A stretch of 64,000 nucleotides of DNA from CAWINH01 sp963837425. GTDB lineage: Bacteria > Chloroflexota > Limnocylindria > QHBO01. The notes beneath the pieces were generated by a model. The model was given only the letters and a program-made list of their open reading frames with translations, searched no databases and was not told the DNA's origin. Within the stretch, counting starts at the first letter, position 1. Each line of letters begins with the position of its first letter. Positions 18,301 through 27,603 of the stretch are shown piece after piece. The DNA lies in assembly GCA_963837425.1 (NCBI GenBank), contig CAWINH010000006.1, positions 372,001-436,000 on the forward strand, read 5' to 3'. A program made the translations under genes and the position numbers.

Positions 18301-21300
18301 TGCGTCTCCTGCCCGGGGACGGCCGTTTGGAAGGCTGACAGCGACGAGTAAGTCGTGCCGTTCCACTGGATCAGGCGCGTGTCGCTGGTCAGATAGAGCA
18401 GGTCGTAGTCCAGCGTGGTCCCGCCGATCGACTGGGCGTCTACACGGATGTCGGTCCGTTGGCCGCTGGCGGTCCCACCACCAACCTGGAGGAGCAGGCC
18501 ATTGTCGAAGGCGATGTTGTTCGCCAGTGTCGCGCCGCCCGAGCCAGGAGCAGTCCCGCCCTCGAGGTTGATCCCCGCGGTGACGTTTCCGTGGACGGTG
18601 TTCCCGACGATGACATTGCCGATGGCGGCGTTGTTGTCGATGCCGTGGTCGCCGTTGCCGTACGTCAAATTGCCGATGACGACGTTGTTCGCGGCGCCGC
18701 TGTAGAACTGCAGCCCCGAGTCCTCGTTGGCGTAGGTGGTGTTGTGGAGGATTGTGTTGTTGTCGCTACCAGCGCCGGTGACCTGGATGCCGGTCGCGTT
18801 GCGTTTCCCTTCCTCGGCATTCGCGAAGGCGACGTTGTCGCTGACGAGGTTGCCGGAGGAGCCGCCGCTGAGTCGGATGCCGTCCTGGCTGTTGTGATCG
18901 GAGACGTTGCCGCTGATCGTCGAGGCGGTCGTAGCAGTGAGCAGGATACCGACCCGTTGCGTGGTCGTACCGGGGCAGCTAGGCGCGCACGGTGAACCGG
19001 CGTAGCTGACGTGGTTGTTCGAGATCGTGATGTGATCCGCCGCGGAGGCGTAGATCCCGTAGTCGACGGTATCGGTGATCGTGAATCCGTCGATCACAAT
19101 GTAGCTGTGCATTGAAGACCCGGTCATCCGGAATGCGTTGCCGGTGGCGGTTCCGTTACCGGTGACCGTCACGCCTGGCGCTGCCGAATAGGTGATCGGG
19201 TTGCCGGCCGTCCCGGAATTCGGTCCGTTGACGGTCTCCGCGTACGTGCCGGCGAGAACCCTTACGGTCTGGCCGGCCGTTACGAGGCCGGCTGCATGAC
19301 CAATGGTGCAGAAGGGCGCAGCGAGGGTGCCGGCACCTGCGTCGCTGCAGCTGCCGTTGGTGTTATCCACGTAGTAATCAGCGGCCGGACCGCCGGGAGC
19401 GTCGTGGACCGATGCAGTGCCCGAATCGGTGAAGGTCTGGCCCGCGATGGGCAGGAAGACCCAGTCGTAGGTGGTGGGATGCAGGGTCAGCTTCAGCACG
19501 CCGTAGGTGCTGCCGCTGCCGGTGACGGTGGCCGGGAATGAGCCGCCGTAGGACTGCAGCGCCGCGCCGCCGGTGCCCACCGTGAACTGCCGAATGCCGT
19601 AGGTGGTATCCACCGCTCCTGTGGGATCAATCGGCTGCATGCGCTCGTAGATGTGGTCGTGGCCCTCGAGGAGGATGTCGACGCCGGCGTTGTAGATGTC
19701 ATCGTAGAAGGCCTGCAGAGCCGTGTAGGTCGTCACCCCTGAACTGAACCGGGGCTTATGCCAGAGGGCGATCACATTCTTGGTGCTGTTCGCCGCCAGA
19801 TCAGCCTGTAGCCAGAGCTCCTGCGGCGAGCCGGCAGCGCAGCCACCGGGCACCAGCTGACACTCGGAGTCGAGGTTGACGATGTGCCAGTTGCTGCTCG
19901 GGATGTCGTAGCTGTAGTAGCTGTTGCCGTCGCCATCGGTGGCGTTGGGCGCGAAGTAGGCGAAGTACTGGTCTAGGGTTTCCGAGCCCGGCGGGACCTG
20001 GCTGGTGCCCCAGTCATGATTGCCGGGGATGGGCCGCGTGCGCGCCTTGATGGCGCCCCCCCAACCTGACTCGTAGCAGGTCGTGTAGTTGCTGAGCGTC
20101 GTCCCGGTCGGATACGTGTTGTCCCCCGCCGTCCAGACGTTGCCGTCGATGGCACCAATGATGGCGCCCGTCGCCTCGTCCTGGGTGCGGCCACAGTCGG
20201 CGATGTCGCCCGCACCGACGAACACTGGATCAGAGCTTGGGGTCGTGTGGAAGGTCCAGGTCGGTCCGGTGGTGGTCAGGTTGCCGTCATCGAGGGTCAC
20301 GTACCACTCGAAGGTCTGCCCTGCGCCGAGGCTGGGCCAAGTGGCGGTGTCGCTGGCCGCGCTCACGCTCGTGTGCTGCGCAATCTGCGCGAAGTTGCCG
20401 CTGGCATACGGTCGTCCGTAGTAGGTCACCGTCAGCGGATCGCCATCCGGGTCGGAGACGCCAAGGTTGAGGGTCGGCGAGGTGCCGATGCCGGTCGCGC
20501 CGTTCGAGGGCGCGTTCAGGGTCGGGGCATCCGGCGCGGCGTTGCCAGCGACGGGCGGCACGAAGCCACTCACCCATGCATAGCCGCTGCCGCTGACGGT
20601 TCCATCCGCTGCCGAAGGCGTGGTGATCGAGTCACCCACGTTCGTGCTGGAACCCTCGTTGAGGCCCCAGCGGGCAACCAGGCCGGTGCCCGAGGTGAGC
20701 TCGAGGTCGCGGTTGTCCTGGATCTCGGTCTGGTCCAGGGCTCGGTTCCATACCCGGGCTTCGTCGATGACGCCGTCGAAGCGGCCCACGTAGGACGGCA
20801 TATTGCCGAAGTCATCGGTGGTGATCATGGTGCCCAGGCCCACGCCTTGCCGCGAGTCGTCGCGGGGGTGGAAGCCGGGCGTGTTGCTGGCCTCGAGGTT
20901 GCCGTCGAGGTAGACGGCAAAGGTGGTGCCGTCGAACGTCGCGGCCGCGTGGTGCCACTCGTTGTCACCGATGGGGGTCGTGCCCCAGATCGGGTTGTTC
21001 TGACCGGTTAGCGGGTCCGCGGGGTCGTCCTTGCCCTCGAAGTCGGCGGCGATGACATTGCCGTGACCGGTATCGATGCCCAGGATCCAGTTGGCGTCGA
21101 CGTCCGAGCCCTCGGACTGTGGCGCCCCGTGGGTCAGCAGAGGCAGGATGGTGATGCCGCCGCCACCGGTCGTATTGGGCGTACCCGTCCCCGTCTTCTT
21201 GAACCAGGTCTCGATGGTGAAGGTGGCGAGATCCAGCTTGGCGGGGTCGCCGAAGGTGACGTACGAATTGGTGGTCAGCTGGAGGGCGGTGTTGCCCACC

Positions 21301-22436
21301 GCGACGGTGACCGTCGCCACATTCGAGTCATCGGTCCCGTCGTTAGCGTGATAGGTGAAGCTGTCGGGCCCGTTGTATCCGCCAGTCGGCGTGTAGTCGA
21401 AGCTCCCATCCGAGTTGAGAGTCAGCGACCCGTGGCTGACGTCCGTATCGAGGACTGCGATCAGTGGGTCAGCATCCGCGTCGGTGTCGTTGCCTAGGAC
21501 GCCTGTCGCCGATACATTCAGGGTGGTGTCCTGCGGGGTGCTGTAGGCGTCATCAACGGCGACGGGCGCGTTGTTGGCTCCAGCAATCGGGAAGCCACTC
21601 ACCCATGCATAGCCGCTGCCGCTGACGGTTCCATCCGCTGCCGAAGGCGTGGTGATCGAGTCACCCACGTTCGTGCTGGAACCCTCGTTGAGGCCCCAGC
21701 GGGCAACCAGGCCGGTGCCCGAGGTGAGCTCGAGGTCGCGGTTGTCCTGGATCTCGGTCTGGTCCAGGGCTCGGTTCCATACCCGGGCTTCGTCGATGAC
21801 GCCGTCGAAGCGGCCCACGTAGGACGGCATATTGCCGAAGTCATCGGTGGTGATCATGGTGCCCAGGCCCACGCCTTGCCGCGAGTCGTCGCGGGGGTGG
21901 AAGCCGGGCGTGTTGCTGGCCTCGAGGTTGCCGTCGAGGTAGACGGCAAAGGTGGTGCCGTCGAACGTCGCGGCCGCGTGGTGCCACTCGTTGTCACCGA
22001 TGGGGGTCGTGCCCCAGATCGGGTTGTTCTGACCGGTTAGCGGGTCCGCGGGGTCGTCCTTGCCCTCGAAGTCGGCGGCGATGACATTGCCGTGACCGGT
22101 ATCGATGCCCAGGATCCAGTTGGCGTCGACGTCCGAGCCCTCGGACTGTGGCGCCCCGTGGGTCAGCAGAGGCAGGATGGTGATGCCGCCGCCACCGGTC
22201 GTATTGGGCGTACCCGTCCCCGTCTTCTTGAACCAGGTCTCGATGGTGAAGGTGGCGAGATCCAGCTTGGCGGGGTCGCCGAAGGTGACGTACGAATTGG
22301 TGGTCAGCTGGAGGGCGGTGTTGCCCACCGCGACTGCTTTCGGTGGCTGGGTGGTCGTGAGGCTGAAGACGAACGTGAGGACCAGGAATGATGCCGCGGC
22401 GCGAATGACGGCGGACGGCCGACTACCAGGGAGCAT
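15383..22436 (-). CDS. Giant exported LamG/metallophosphatase/beta-helix protein, frameshifted near 16346
   Basis: From ATG 22436 one frame runs 2081 residues to 16191. Its last 50 residues are out of register, and homology resumes in the frame that ends at 15383. Dropping one C in GATCCCGACC near 16346 restores about 2350 residues. Order: signal peptide (1-36); LamG-like (35-282); cadherin/Big_9-like (290-378); LamG-like copy, identical at DNA level (378-625); Ig-like (634-735); phosphoesterase 1 (about 736-1012; GAGDIADC, TAGDNTYP, IPGNHDWG, LWHKPRFSSG, LEGHDHIYERM); right-handed beta-helix (about 1015-1450; HITISNNHVSYAG); LamG-like 3 (1472-1715); Ig-like; phosphoesterase 2 (from 1822; GVGDIASC, PGNHDWG, DGHDHIYERF); then six 40-residue FG-GAP-like repeats. 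All metal ligands look intact. The role may be surface carbohydrate or phosphate-ester binding and hydrolysis. No sorting signal is seen. Confidence 0.8.
15409..16111 (-). repeat. Tandem array 2: six units of 120 bp, same sequence as array 1
   Basis: Six units with the same 120-bp period and the same sequence as the array in the neighbouring gene close the giant exoprotein. The array begins in ACCGGGATGTCACC and ends in the frame-restored part of the gene. Unit identity across genes of otherwise different domain content indicates recent copying or continuing gene conversion. Confidence 0.95.
20562..21305 (-). repeat. 744-bp direct repeat, copy 1 (LamG-like module)
   Basis: This segment appears identical to 21591-22334, offset by 1029 bp, in the same gene. 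It encodes 248 residues starting VGNTALQLTTNSYVTFGDP and ending at VSGF. The copies are separated by a Big_9/cadherin-like domain. Confidence 0.95.
21591..22334 (-). repeat. 744-bp direct repeat, copy 2 (LamG-like module)
   Basis: Upstream partner of the repeat at 20562-21305. It directly follows the signal peptide region of the giant exoprotein. Lack of synonymous differences implies very recent duplication or conversion. Confidence 0.95.
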
Positions 22437-22544
22437 GTGGGCACCTGCTCATGGGAGGCCGTGTGGCAGCGGCGGGCACGCCAGAGGACCGATGCGTGGG
22501 GTCGATCCTGAGGGCGAGGCACCCCCGAGCCTCGACCTCCTACC
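22437..22544 (-). ncRNA. Candidate structured leader RNA, type 1 (copy 2)
   Basis: Minus-strand leader directly before ATG 22436. It shares with 1954-2066 the blocks GGTAGG, CGAGGCTCGGGGG, CGCCCTCAGGATCG, GCCGCTGCCAC, CGGCCTCC and GCAGGTGCC. The central hairpin GGATCGA/TCGGTCC differs from copy 1 by a paired A-T for G-C change and by loop sequence, while flanking blocks stay constant, as expected of a selected RNA structure. Both copies precede long exported proteins. Ligand or protein partner unknown. Confidence 0.55.
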
Positions 22545-22699
22545 GAAAACGCGCCGATGGTACGGGGGGCTGCGCCTGGCTGTCTAGTACCTCTGACCCC
22601 CCCAGGAGCCACGTTTTAGCCTCAATTGAGAGTGTTTTGTGCGGTCGTTGGCGGTTCCGTTGCACTCGCGCACCAAGGGCGGCCTCGCGCAGCCCATCC

Positions 22700-23698
22700 C
22701 TACGCTGGAAGAAGAATGGCGAACAGCCGATCAAGCACTCCACCGAGGCGACCGATCAAGGCGTTATTCGGGAAGAGGACGTGGTAGGGATGGGTCCGGG
22801 CCAGCACCGGGTAGAGCGCTGACGGATCGTCCGCCAGGAGCGGAGCCAGGCGCAGCCCCTTCCGTCCTGCCCGCCACTTCGCCTTCAGGTGAACCGCCCC
22901 GCGCGTCAGGGCATAGCACCACGCCATGAGCTCGGCCTGGAAGAGGAGCGGGTAGGTCCGGGCGTCGCGAGACCAGAATCTCCGCCACAGGGCGCGCCGG
23001 TTCCGCTCCATGAGTGCAAAGCGCTCAGGTCCCAGCGCAAGGCTCCAGTCGTGAACCGCAACGGCGTCGCAGGCCGCCAGGCACGTGCCGCCGGCCAGCC
23101 GCGCACGCAACGAGAGATCCACGTCCTCCATGTACATGAAGTAGCGCTCTTCGAGGCCGTCGAGATCCGCGAGGAAAGATGCGTGCGCCATGAACGCGGC
23201 TCCCGATATCGCGGTCACCTCCACCGTCCCGTGCCAGGCGTCGGCCGGCGAACCGAGTCCATGGCACCAGGCCACGCCGCTGACGTGCACGTCATTGCCG
23301 ACCGCATTGACCCGCGTTGGATCCGATGCCAGGACGAGCTTGGGCGTTACGAGGGCGTCTCGGCCGGCTGTTGTGAGCGCCTCGCGCATCTTCTCGAGGC
23401 AGTCGGGCATGAGGACCAGGTCCTGGTTGAGGATGGCCACCAAGTCCGCGCTGGAAGCACGCCAGCCGACGTTCGCACCCGCGGCGTACCCCCGATTCGT
23501 CGATTCGCGGACGACTCGGACACGGTCGGCGTACTGGCCCTCCAGTCGTTCGATGGACCCATCCGTCGACGCGTTGTCGACCACGATGATCTCGAGATCG
23601 TCAACGCGCTGCCCGAGCAGTGACTCGACACATTTCTGCAGGGCGTCCCCGCCGTTGAAGGCGACGACCACGGCCGCAACCGCCGGCTCGCGGGTCAT
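22700..23698 (-). CDS. Family 2 glycosyltransferase, rhamnosyltransferase-like
   Basis: A 332-residue GT-A enzyme starting at ATG 23698 (MTREPAVAAVVVAFNGGDAL), overlapping the upstream stop by 4 bases (ATGA). Motifs are VVDNASTDGS, NRGYAAGANVGW, ILNQDLVL and RYFMYMEDVDLSLRARLAGG, the pattern of WbbL/rhamnosyltransferase-type GT2 proteins. C-terminal residues are hydrophobic and basic. An upstream ATG at 23779 would lengthen the overlap and add 27 residues without homology. Last gene of a three-gene minus operon with a DPM1-like GT2 and a GGR-like oxidoreductase. Sugar specificity inferred only. Confidence 0.87.
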   Translation of the reverse strand: MTREPAVAAVVVAFNGGDALQKCVESLLGQRVDDLEIIVVDNASTDGSIERLEGQYADRVRVVRESTNRGYAAGANVGWRASSADLVAILNQDLVLMPDCLEKMREALTTAGRDALVTPKLVLASDPTRVNAVGNDVHVSGVAWCHGLGSPADAWHGTVEVTAISGAAFMAHASFLADLDGLEERYFMYMEDVDLSLRARLAGGTCLAACDAVAVHDWSLALGPERFALMERNRRALWRRFWSRDARTYPLLFQAELMAWCYALTRGAVHLKAKWRAGRKGLRLAPLLADDPSALYPVLARTHPYHVLFPNNALIGRLGGVLDRLFAILLPA

Positions 23699-24444
23699 GC
23701 GGCAGTCGCGCGACGCCCCGGCGTCCGGGCGATCATCGTGGCCAGGACGGGTGTGGCAACCAGGAGCGGCAGACGCCACGGTCGCCGGATGGCGGTCATC
23801 CTGATCGTGCGCAAGAGGACCGAGACGCCGTGGGCGACCGGGCTGCGGCGGGCAGGGCCGGCATAGCGGATCGTGATCGGGATCTCGCCCGCCCGAAGCC
23901 CGGCCGCGGCTGCAACGAACTGCATCTCGGTCTCGATCGAGAACGCCCGCTCAGTCAGCTTCAACGCGTCGACTGCTCGCCTGGAGAGCGCTCGGTACCC
24001 GCTCTGCGAATCGGTCAGGCGGATCCCCGAGCCGAGCGCGGCCGAGGCGGACAGGACGTGGAGCCCGAACAGCCGGTACACCGGCGCGTTGTTCTCCCCC
24101 AGGAAGCGGCTGCCGACGACGATGTCGAGGTCGCGGTTCCGCCTCGCCTCCAGCAGCCGAGGGATGTCGGCGGGGTCGTGTTGGCCGTCGCCGTCCAGCA
24201 GGACCAGCTCGCCGAGGTCCGGTTGCTGACGGGCCCAGTCGAGGGCCGCCTGGAGTGCCTCACCCTTTCCCGAATTCCGTGCCAGACGAAGGACAGCGGC
24301 ACCGGCTCGTCCGGCAACGTCCGCGCCGTCATCGGTCGAACCGTCGTCCACTACGACCACGCGATCCACCAGGGCCCGCGTGCGCTCCACCACGTCGCCG
24401 ATGCTTGCTTCCTCGTTGTAGATGGGGATCGCCGCCGCGATCAC
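23695..24444 (-). CDS. DPM1-like family 2 glycosyltransferase
   Basis: A 249-residue GT2 protein starting with GTG 24444 immediately after the upstream TGA. It shows AAAIPIYNEEASIGDVV, VVVVDDGSTDDG, LVLLDGDGQHDP (metal-binding DxD) and VVGSRFLGENN, as in polyprenyl-phosphate mannosyl/glucosyltransferases and the many Chloroflexota and archaeal relatives. A hydrophobic C-terminal stretch (RLPLLVATPVLATMIA) may act as a membrane anchor. Probable product is a polyprenyl-phosphate sugar for GT-C enzymes. It overlaps the next gene by 4 bases. Confidence 0.88.
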   Translation of the reverse strand: MIAAAIPIYNEEASIGDVVERTRALVDRVVVVDDGSTDDGADVAGRAGAAVLRLARNSGKGEALQAALDWARQQPDLGELVLLDGDGQHDPADIPRLLEARRNRDLDIVVGSRFLGENNAPVYRLFGLHVLSASAALGSGIRLTDSQSGYRALSRRAVDALKLTERAFSIETEMQFVAAAAGLRAGEIPITIRYAGPARRSPVAHGVSVLLRTIRMTAIRRPWRLPLLVATPVLATMIARTPGRRATAA

Positions 24445-25674
24445 TCAGGCACCGGGTAGCCAGGCGAGTGGGTAGCGTGGCCAGTGGAGCAGCTTCATGG
24501 CGAGCAACGGCTTCCGGATGCTCAGGAGCGCGACGAGGTGGGAAAGAAAGTCAATGTCCGCCGCGACGTCGACGACGCGGCGCGTTGACCTCTCGTCGAG
24601 GAGCTGCAGGAGGTCGAGAAGGTCCCGCCCGGTGAGCCGGGTGAAGGCCCGGTGCATGTCATGCTGCCGACGGAGCTCGCGACCGAACGATGCGTGCCAC
24701 GCTCTCGGATAGGCCTCGAGCGAGCGCCTCGACAGGTCTCCGCTCCGCAGCGCGCGGTCGGCCGCATCGGCTGCCTGGCCGGCGGCTCGCAGCGCCGCGT
24801 AGATCCCACCTCCCGATGTCGGCTTCACCTGGCGCGCGGCATCGCCGACCAGCATCACGCCGTCACCGATCATGTCGGTCGGCTGCCAGAGCGGGATCAG
24901 GCCGCCGGAATGCGAGTGGACGCGCGCTGCTCCGATGCTCTCCGGGAAGCGCCTGCGCAATCGACGGAAACTCTCGCGGGGGCCGATCCCGTTCGCGCTC
25001 CCGGTCCCGAGCCGGGCGAGCCCACCGCCGAGCGGGATCGTCCACCCGAACCATCCCGGCGCGGACTCCGGATCAAGGAAGATCTCCACGTGGTCGCCCC
25101 TCGGATTCCGGTCGTACTCGGCCAGGGCCCCCAGGCCAACCACCATGCCGCCCGCTCGGGCTCCGCCAAGCTGGCGTGCCACGCGGCTCTGTGCGCCATC
25201 CGCACCGATCAGCAGCCGGGTCAGAAACGTCACATTCACCCCGTCGCGCACCGCCCGGACGCGGATCCCTCCGGGGGGACTGGCTCCTCCGCGTTCCGGG
25301 TGATCGAAGCTCACGAACCGCGTTGCGCCCAGGACCCGTGCGCCGGCCGCTCGTGCCTGCTCCGCCAGCCGCCGGTCCAGCTCCGTCCGGTCGATGACGA
25401 GCCCGTGCACGCGGTTGCCACCGACGATCGACGGGTCGCGGTCCCTGGTGTGGACCGCCGCTCCTCGGATGACGTTGCAGACGATGTCCTCACCGACATC
25501 GGCGAGCTCCAGGGTCCTGGGCGTGACGAATCCCGAGCAATGGCACGGCTCGCCAACCACCTGGTGCTCCTCGAGGACCACGACGTCATGTCCACGCCGC
25601 GCGAGATCGCGCGCCACGCGGCTGCCCGCCGGTCCAGCTCCGGCAATGACGACGTCGTGCCGCGGTTCAGGCAT
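24445..25674 (-). CDS. Geranylgeranyl-reductase-family FAD oxidoreductase
   Basis: A 409-residue flavoprotein. The N-terminal Rossmann motif is VVIAGAGPAGSRVARDLA (residues 8-25), followed by CHCSGFVTPR, a second dinucleotide motif LLIGADGAQSRVAR, and the C-terminal FAD signature VMLVGDAARQVKPTSGGG. This is the layout of geranylgeranyl reductase/digeranylgeranylglycerophospholipid reductase-like enzymes, which saturate isoprenoid chains. The two glycosyltransferases directly downstream suggest action on polyprenyl carrier lipids, which is inference. First gene of the minus operon; divergent from rmlA with 91 bases between. Confidence 0.83.
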   Translation of the reverse strand: MPEPRHDVVIAGAGPAGSRVARDLARRGHDVVVLEEHQVVGEPCHCSGFVTPRTLELADVGEDIVCNVIRGAAVHTRDRDPSIVGGNRVHGLVIDRTELDRRLAEQARAAGARVLGATRFVSFDHPERGGASPPGGIRVRAVRDGVNVTFLTRLLIGADGAQSRVARQLGGARAGGMVVGLGALAEYDRNPRGDHVEIFLDPESAPGWFGWTIPLGGGLARLGTGSANGIGPRESFRRLRRRFPESIGAARVHSHSGGLIPLWQPTDMIGDGVMLVGDAARQVKPTSGGGIYAALRAAGQAADAADRALRSGDLSRRSLEAYPRAWHASFGRELRRQHDMHRAFTRLTGRDLLDLLQLLDERSTRRVVDVAADIDFLSHLVALLSIRKPLLAMKLLHWPRYPLAWLPGA

Positions 25675-25731
25675 CGGGTGGGAGCCTCCCCTTTTTGCGG
25701 CGCGAGAGTACCACCCTCGTGGAGGACGGCC

Positions 25732-25758
25732 TTGAGATCATCCCCCGCGTTGTACGCT
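25732..25758 (+). promoter_or_regulatory. Promoter of the dTDP-rhamnose operon
   Basis: TTGAGA (25732-25737) and TACGCT (25753-25758) are spaced by 15 bases, with ATG 25766 only 7 bases further. The transcript is therefore probably leaderless, and no Shine-Dalgarno is visible before rmlA. Confidence 0.5.
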
Positions 25759-25765
25759 AGCTGGC

Positions 25766-26563
25766 ATGCCACTCAAGGGCCTGGTGCTGGCCGGCGGCAG
25801 CGGGTCGCGCCTGTTCCCCCTCACCCTGGTCACGAACAAGCATCTCCTGCCCGTCTATGACCGGCCGATGATCTTCCACCCACTCGCCACGCTGCGGGAG
25901 ATGGGCTGCCGCGAGGCGATGGTGGTAGTCGGTGGGCGCTCGGTCGGGGACATCCTCGAGCTCCTGCACGATGGCTCCGACATCGGCCTGGACCTCACCT
26001 TCCGCTATCAGCGAGGAGCCCTGGGCATTGCCCACGCGATTGGGCTGGCGGAGCAGTATGCCGGGGAAGACCCCATCGCGATCGTGCTGGGCGACAACGT
26101 GCTCCGCGGATCGCTTCGGACGTTTGCCGACGCCTTCGCCGCGGGTGATGCGGAAGCCGGCTGCGTCCTGAAGGAGGTCCCCGACCCGGAGCGCTTCGGC
26201 GTCGCGGAGCTCGACGCCTCCGGGAACCTCATTGGCTTCGAGGAGAAGCCGGTCCATCCGAAGAGCAACCTCGTTCCGATCGGGGTCTACTTCTTCCGGG
26301 CCTCGGTCTTCGACCTGATCCGCTCGCTGCGTCCATCGGCGCGAGGGGAGTTCGAGATCACCGACCTGCTGAACGCGTACCTCGGCCGGGGGCAGTTGAT
26401 GCACGTCGTCTTCGATGGGCAGTGGCAGGATGCGGGCACTATCGAATCGCTTCTTGCTGCGAATGCCTTCGCCGCCGCGGATCCGGCTGAGCCGATGCGG
26501 ATGGTATCCGGGCCGGACGCGGTGGAGGCCGAGCGGGTCGATCCGCGTGAGCTGCGGCCGTGA
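25766..26563 (+). CDS. rmlA: Glucose-1-phosphate thymidylyltransferase
   Basis: A 265-residue nucleotidyltransferase that makes dTDP-glucose from dTTP and glucose-1-phosphate, first step of dTDP-L-rhamnose synthesis. The signature GLVLAGGSGSRLFPLT (residues 5-20) with KHLLPVYDRPMI, VLGDNVLRG, GFEEKP and the late GQWQDAGTIESLLAA are diagnostic. It is about 25 residues shorter than classical RmlA, as in the short enzymes of many Gram-positive bacteria. First gene of a four-gene operon joined by 1-4-base overlaps to rmlB, rmlD and rmlC. ATG 25766 is the only sensible start and sits next to a promoter. Confidence 0.93.
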   Translation: MPLKGLVLAGGSGSRLFPLTLVTNKHLLPVYDRPMIFHPLATLREMGCREAMVVVGGRSVGDILELLHDGSDIGLDLTFRYQRGALGIAHAIGLAEQYAGEDPIAIVLGDNVLRGSLRTFADAFAAGDAEAGCVLKEVPDPERFGVAELDASGNLIGFEEKPVHPKSNLVPIGVYFFRASVFDLIRSLRPSARGEFEITDLLNAYLGRGQLMHVVFDGQWQDAGTIESLLAANAFAAADPAEPMRMVSGPDAVEAERVDPRELRP

Positions 26564-27603
26564 CGCTCCCGGGCCGCATCCTGGTCACCGGCGGCGCGGG
26601 CTTCATCGGCTCGGCCTTCGTTCGCCACATGCTGAGCGTCCACCCGGATCTCACGATCACCGTCCTCGACAAGCTGACCTACGCCGGCAACCTCGCGAAC
26701 CTGGCGGATGTGGCGGGCAACCCTCGCTACCGGTTCGTAAAGGGAGACATCAACGACGCCGAGCTGGTTGACGGGCTGGCGGGCGGCGTGGATGCCATCG
26801 TCAACTTCGCCGCCGAGTCCCACGTCGACCGCAGCATCGAGTCCGCTGACGCCTTCATCCAGACCGACGTGCACGGCACCTTCACCCTGCTCGAGGCCGC
26901 GCGCCGCCACGGCCACCGGACGTACCTGCAGGTGAGCACGGACGAGGTGTACGGCGACGTCGCCAGTGGGTCCGCAGCCGAACGGGATGGGCTGAGGCCC
27001 AGCAGCCCGTACGCCGCCAGCAAGGCATCCGGCGATCTCCTGGTGCTGGCCTACCACAGGACGCACGGGCTGCCGGGCTGTGTGACTCGAGGCAGCAACA
27101 CCTTCGGTCCATACCAGTACCCCGAGAAGCTCATCCCGCTGTTCGTCACGAATGCCATCGACGACCTTCCGCTCCCGGTCTACGGCGACGGCCTCCAGGA
27201 GCGCGACTGGCTGTCCGTGGCCGACCATTGCGCGGGGATCGAGCTGGTGCTCGAGCGGGGCGAGCCAGGCGCGATCTACAACATCGGTGGGGGCAATCCC
27301 CGCAGCAACCTGCAGGTGACGCACGAGATCCTGCGCCTTCTTGACAAACCAACGTCACTCCTGCGGCACATCGGTGACCGCGCTGGACACGATCGCCGTT
27401 ACGCGATCGATACGACGCGCATACGGGAGATGGGCTGGTCGCCCCGATCCGACTTTGAGACCGAGCTGGCCGAGACCGTTCGCTGGTACCAGGAGCGCGA
27501 GGATTGGTGGCGGCCCCTCAAGCTCGGCGAGTACGAGGCGTACTACCGACGCCAGTACGGCGACCGGCTCGCCGCCGAGGAATCCGCGGGCGCGGGATCA
27601 TGA
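26560..27603 (+). CDS. rmlB: dTDP-glucose 4,6-dehydratase
   Basis: A 347-residue extended short-chain dehydrogenase that converts dTDP-glucose to dTDP-4-keto-6-deoxyglucose with bound NAD. The Rossmann motif GGAGFIGSAFVRH is at residues 9-21, followed by VNFAAESHVDRSI, STDEVYGD, the catalytic YAASKA (Tyr and Lys near 150-154) and RGSNTFGPYQYPEKLIP. The Asp-Glu pair of RmlB dehydratases is present in STDEVYG. GTG start overlaps the rmlA stop by 4 bases. Length is normal for the family. Confidence 0.95.
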   Translation: MTLPGRILVTGGAGFIGSAFVRHMLSVHPDLTITVLDKLTYAGNLANLADVAGNPRYRFVKGDINDAELVDGLAGGVDAIVNFAAESHVDRSIESADAFIQTDVHGTFTLLEAARRHGHRTYLQVSTDEVYGDVASGSAAERDGLRPSSPYAASKASGDLLVLAYHRTHGLPGCVTRGSNTFGPYQYPEKLIPLFVTNAIDDLPLPVYGDGLQERDWLSVADHCAGIELVLERGEPGAIYNIGGGNPRSNLQVTHEILRLLDKPTSLLRHIGDRAGHDRRYAIDTTRIREMGWSPRSDFETELAETVRWYQEREDWWRPLKLGEYEAYYRRQYGDRLAAEESAGAGS

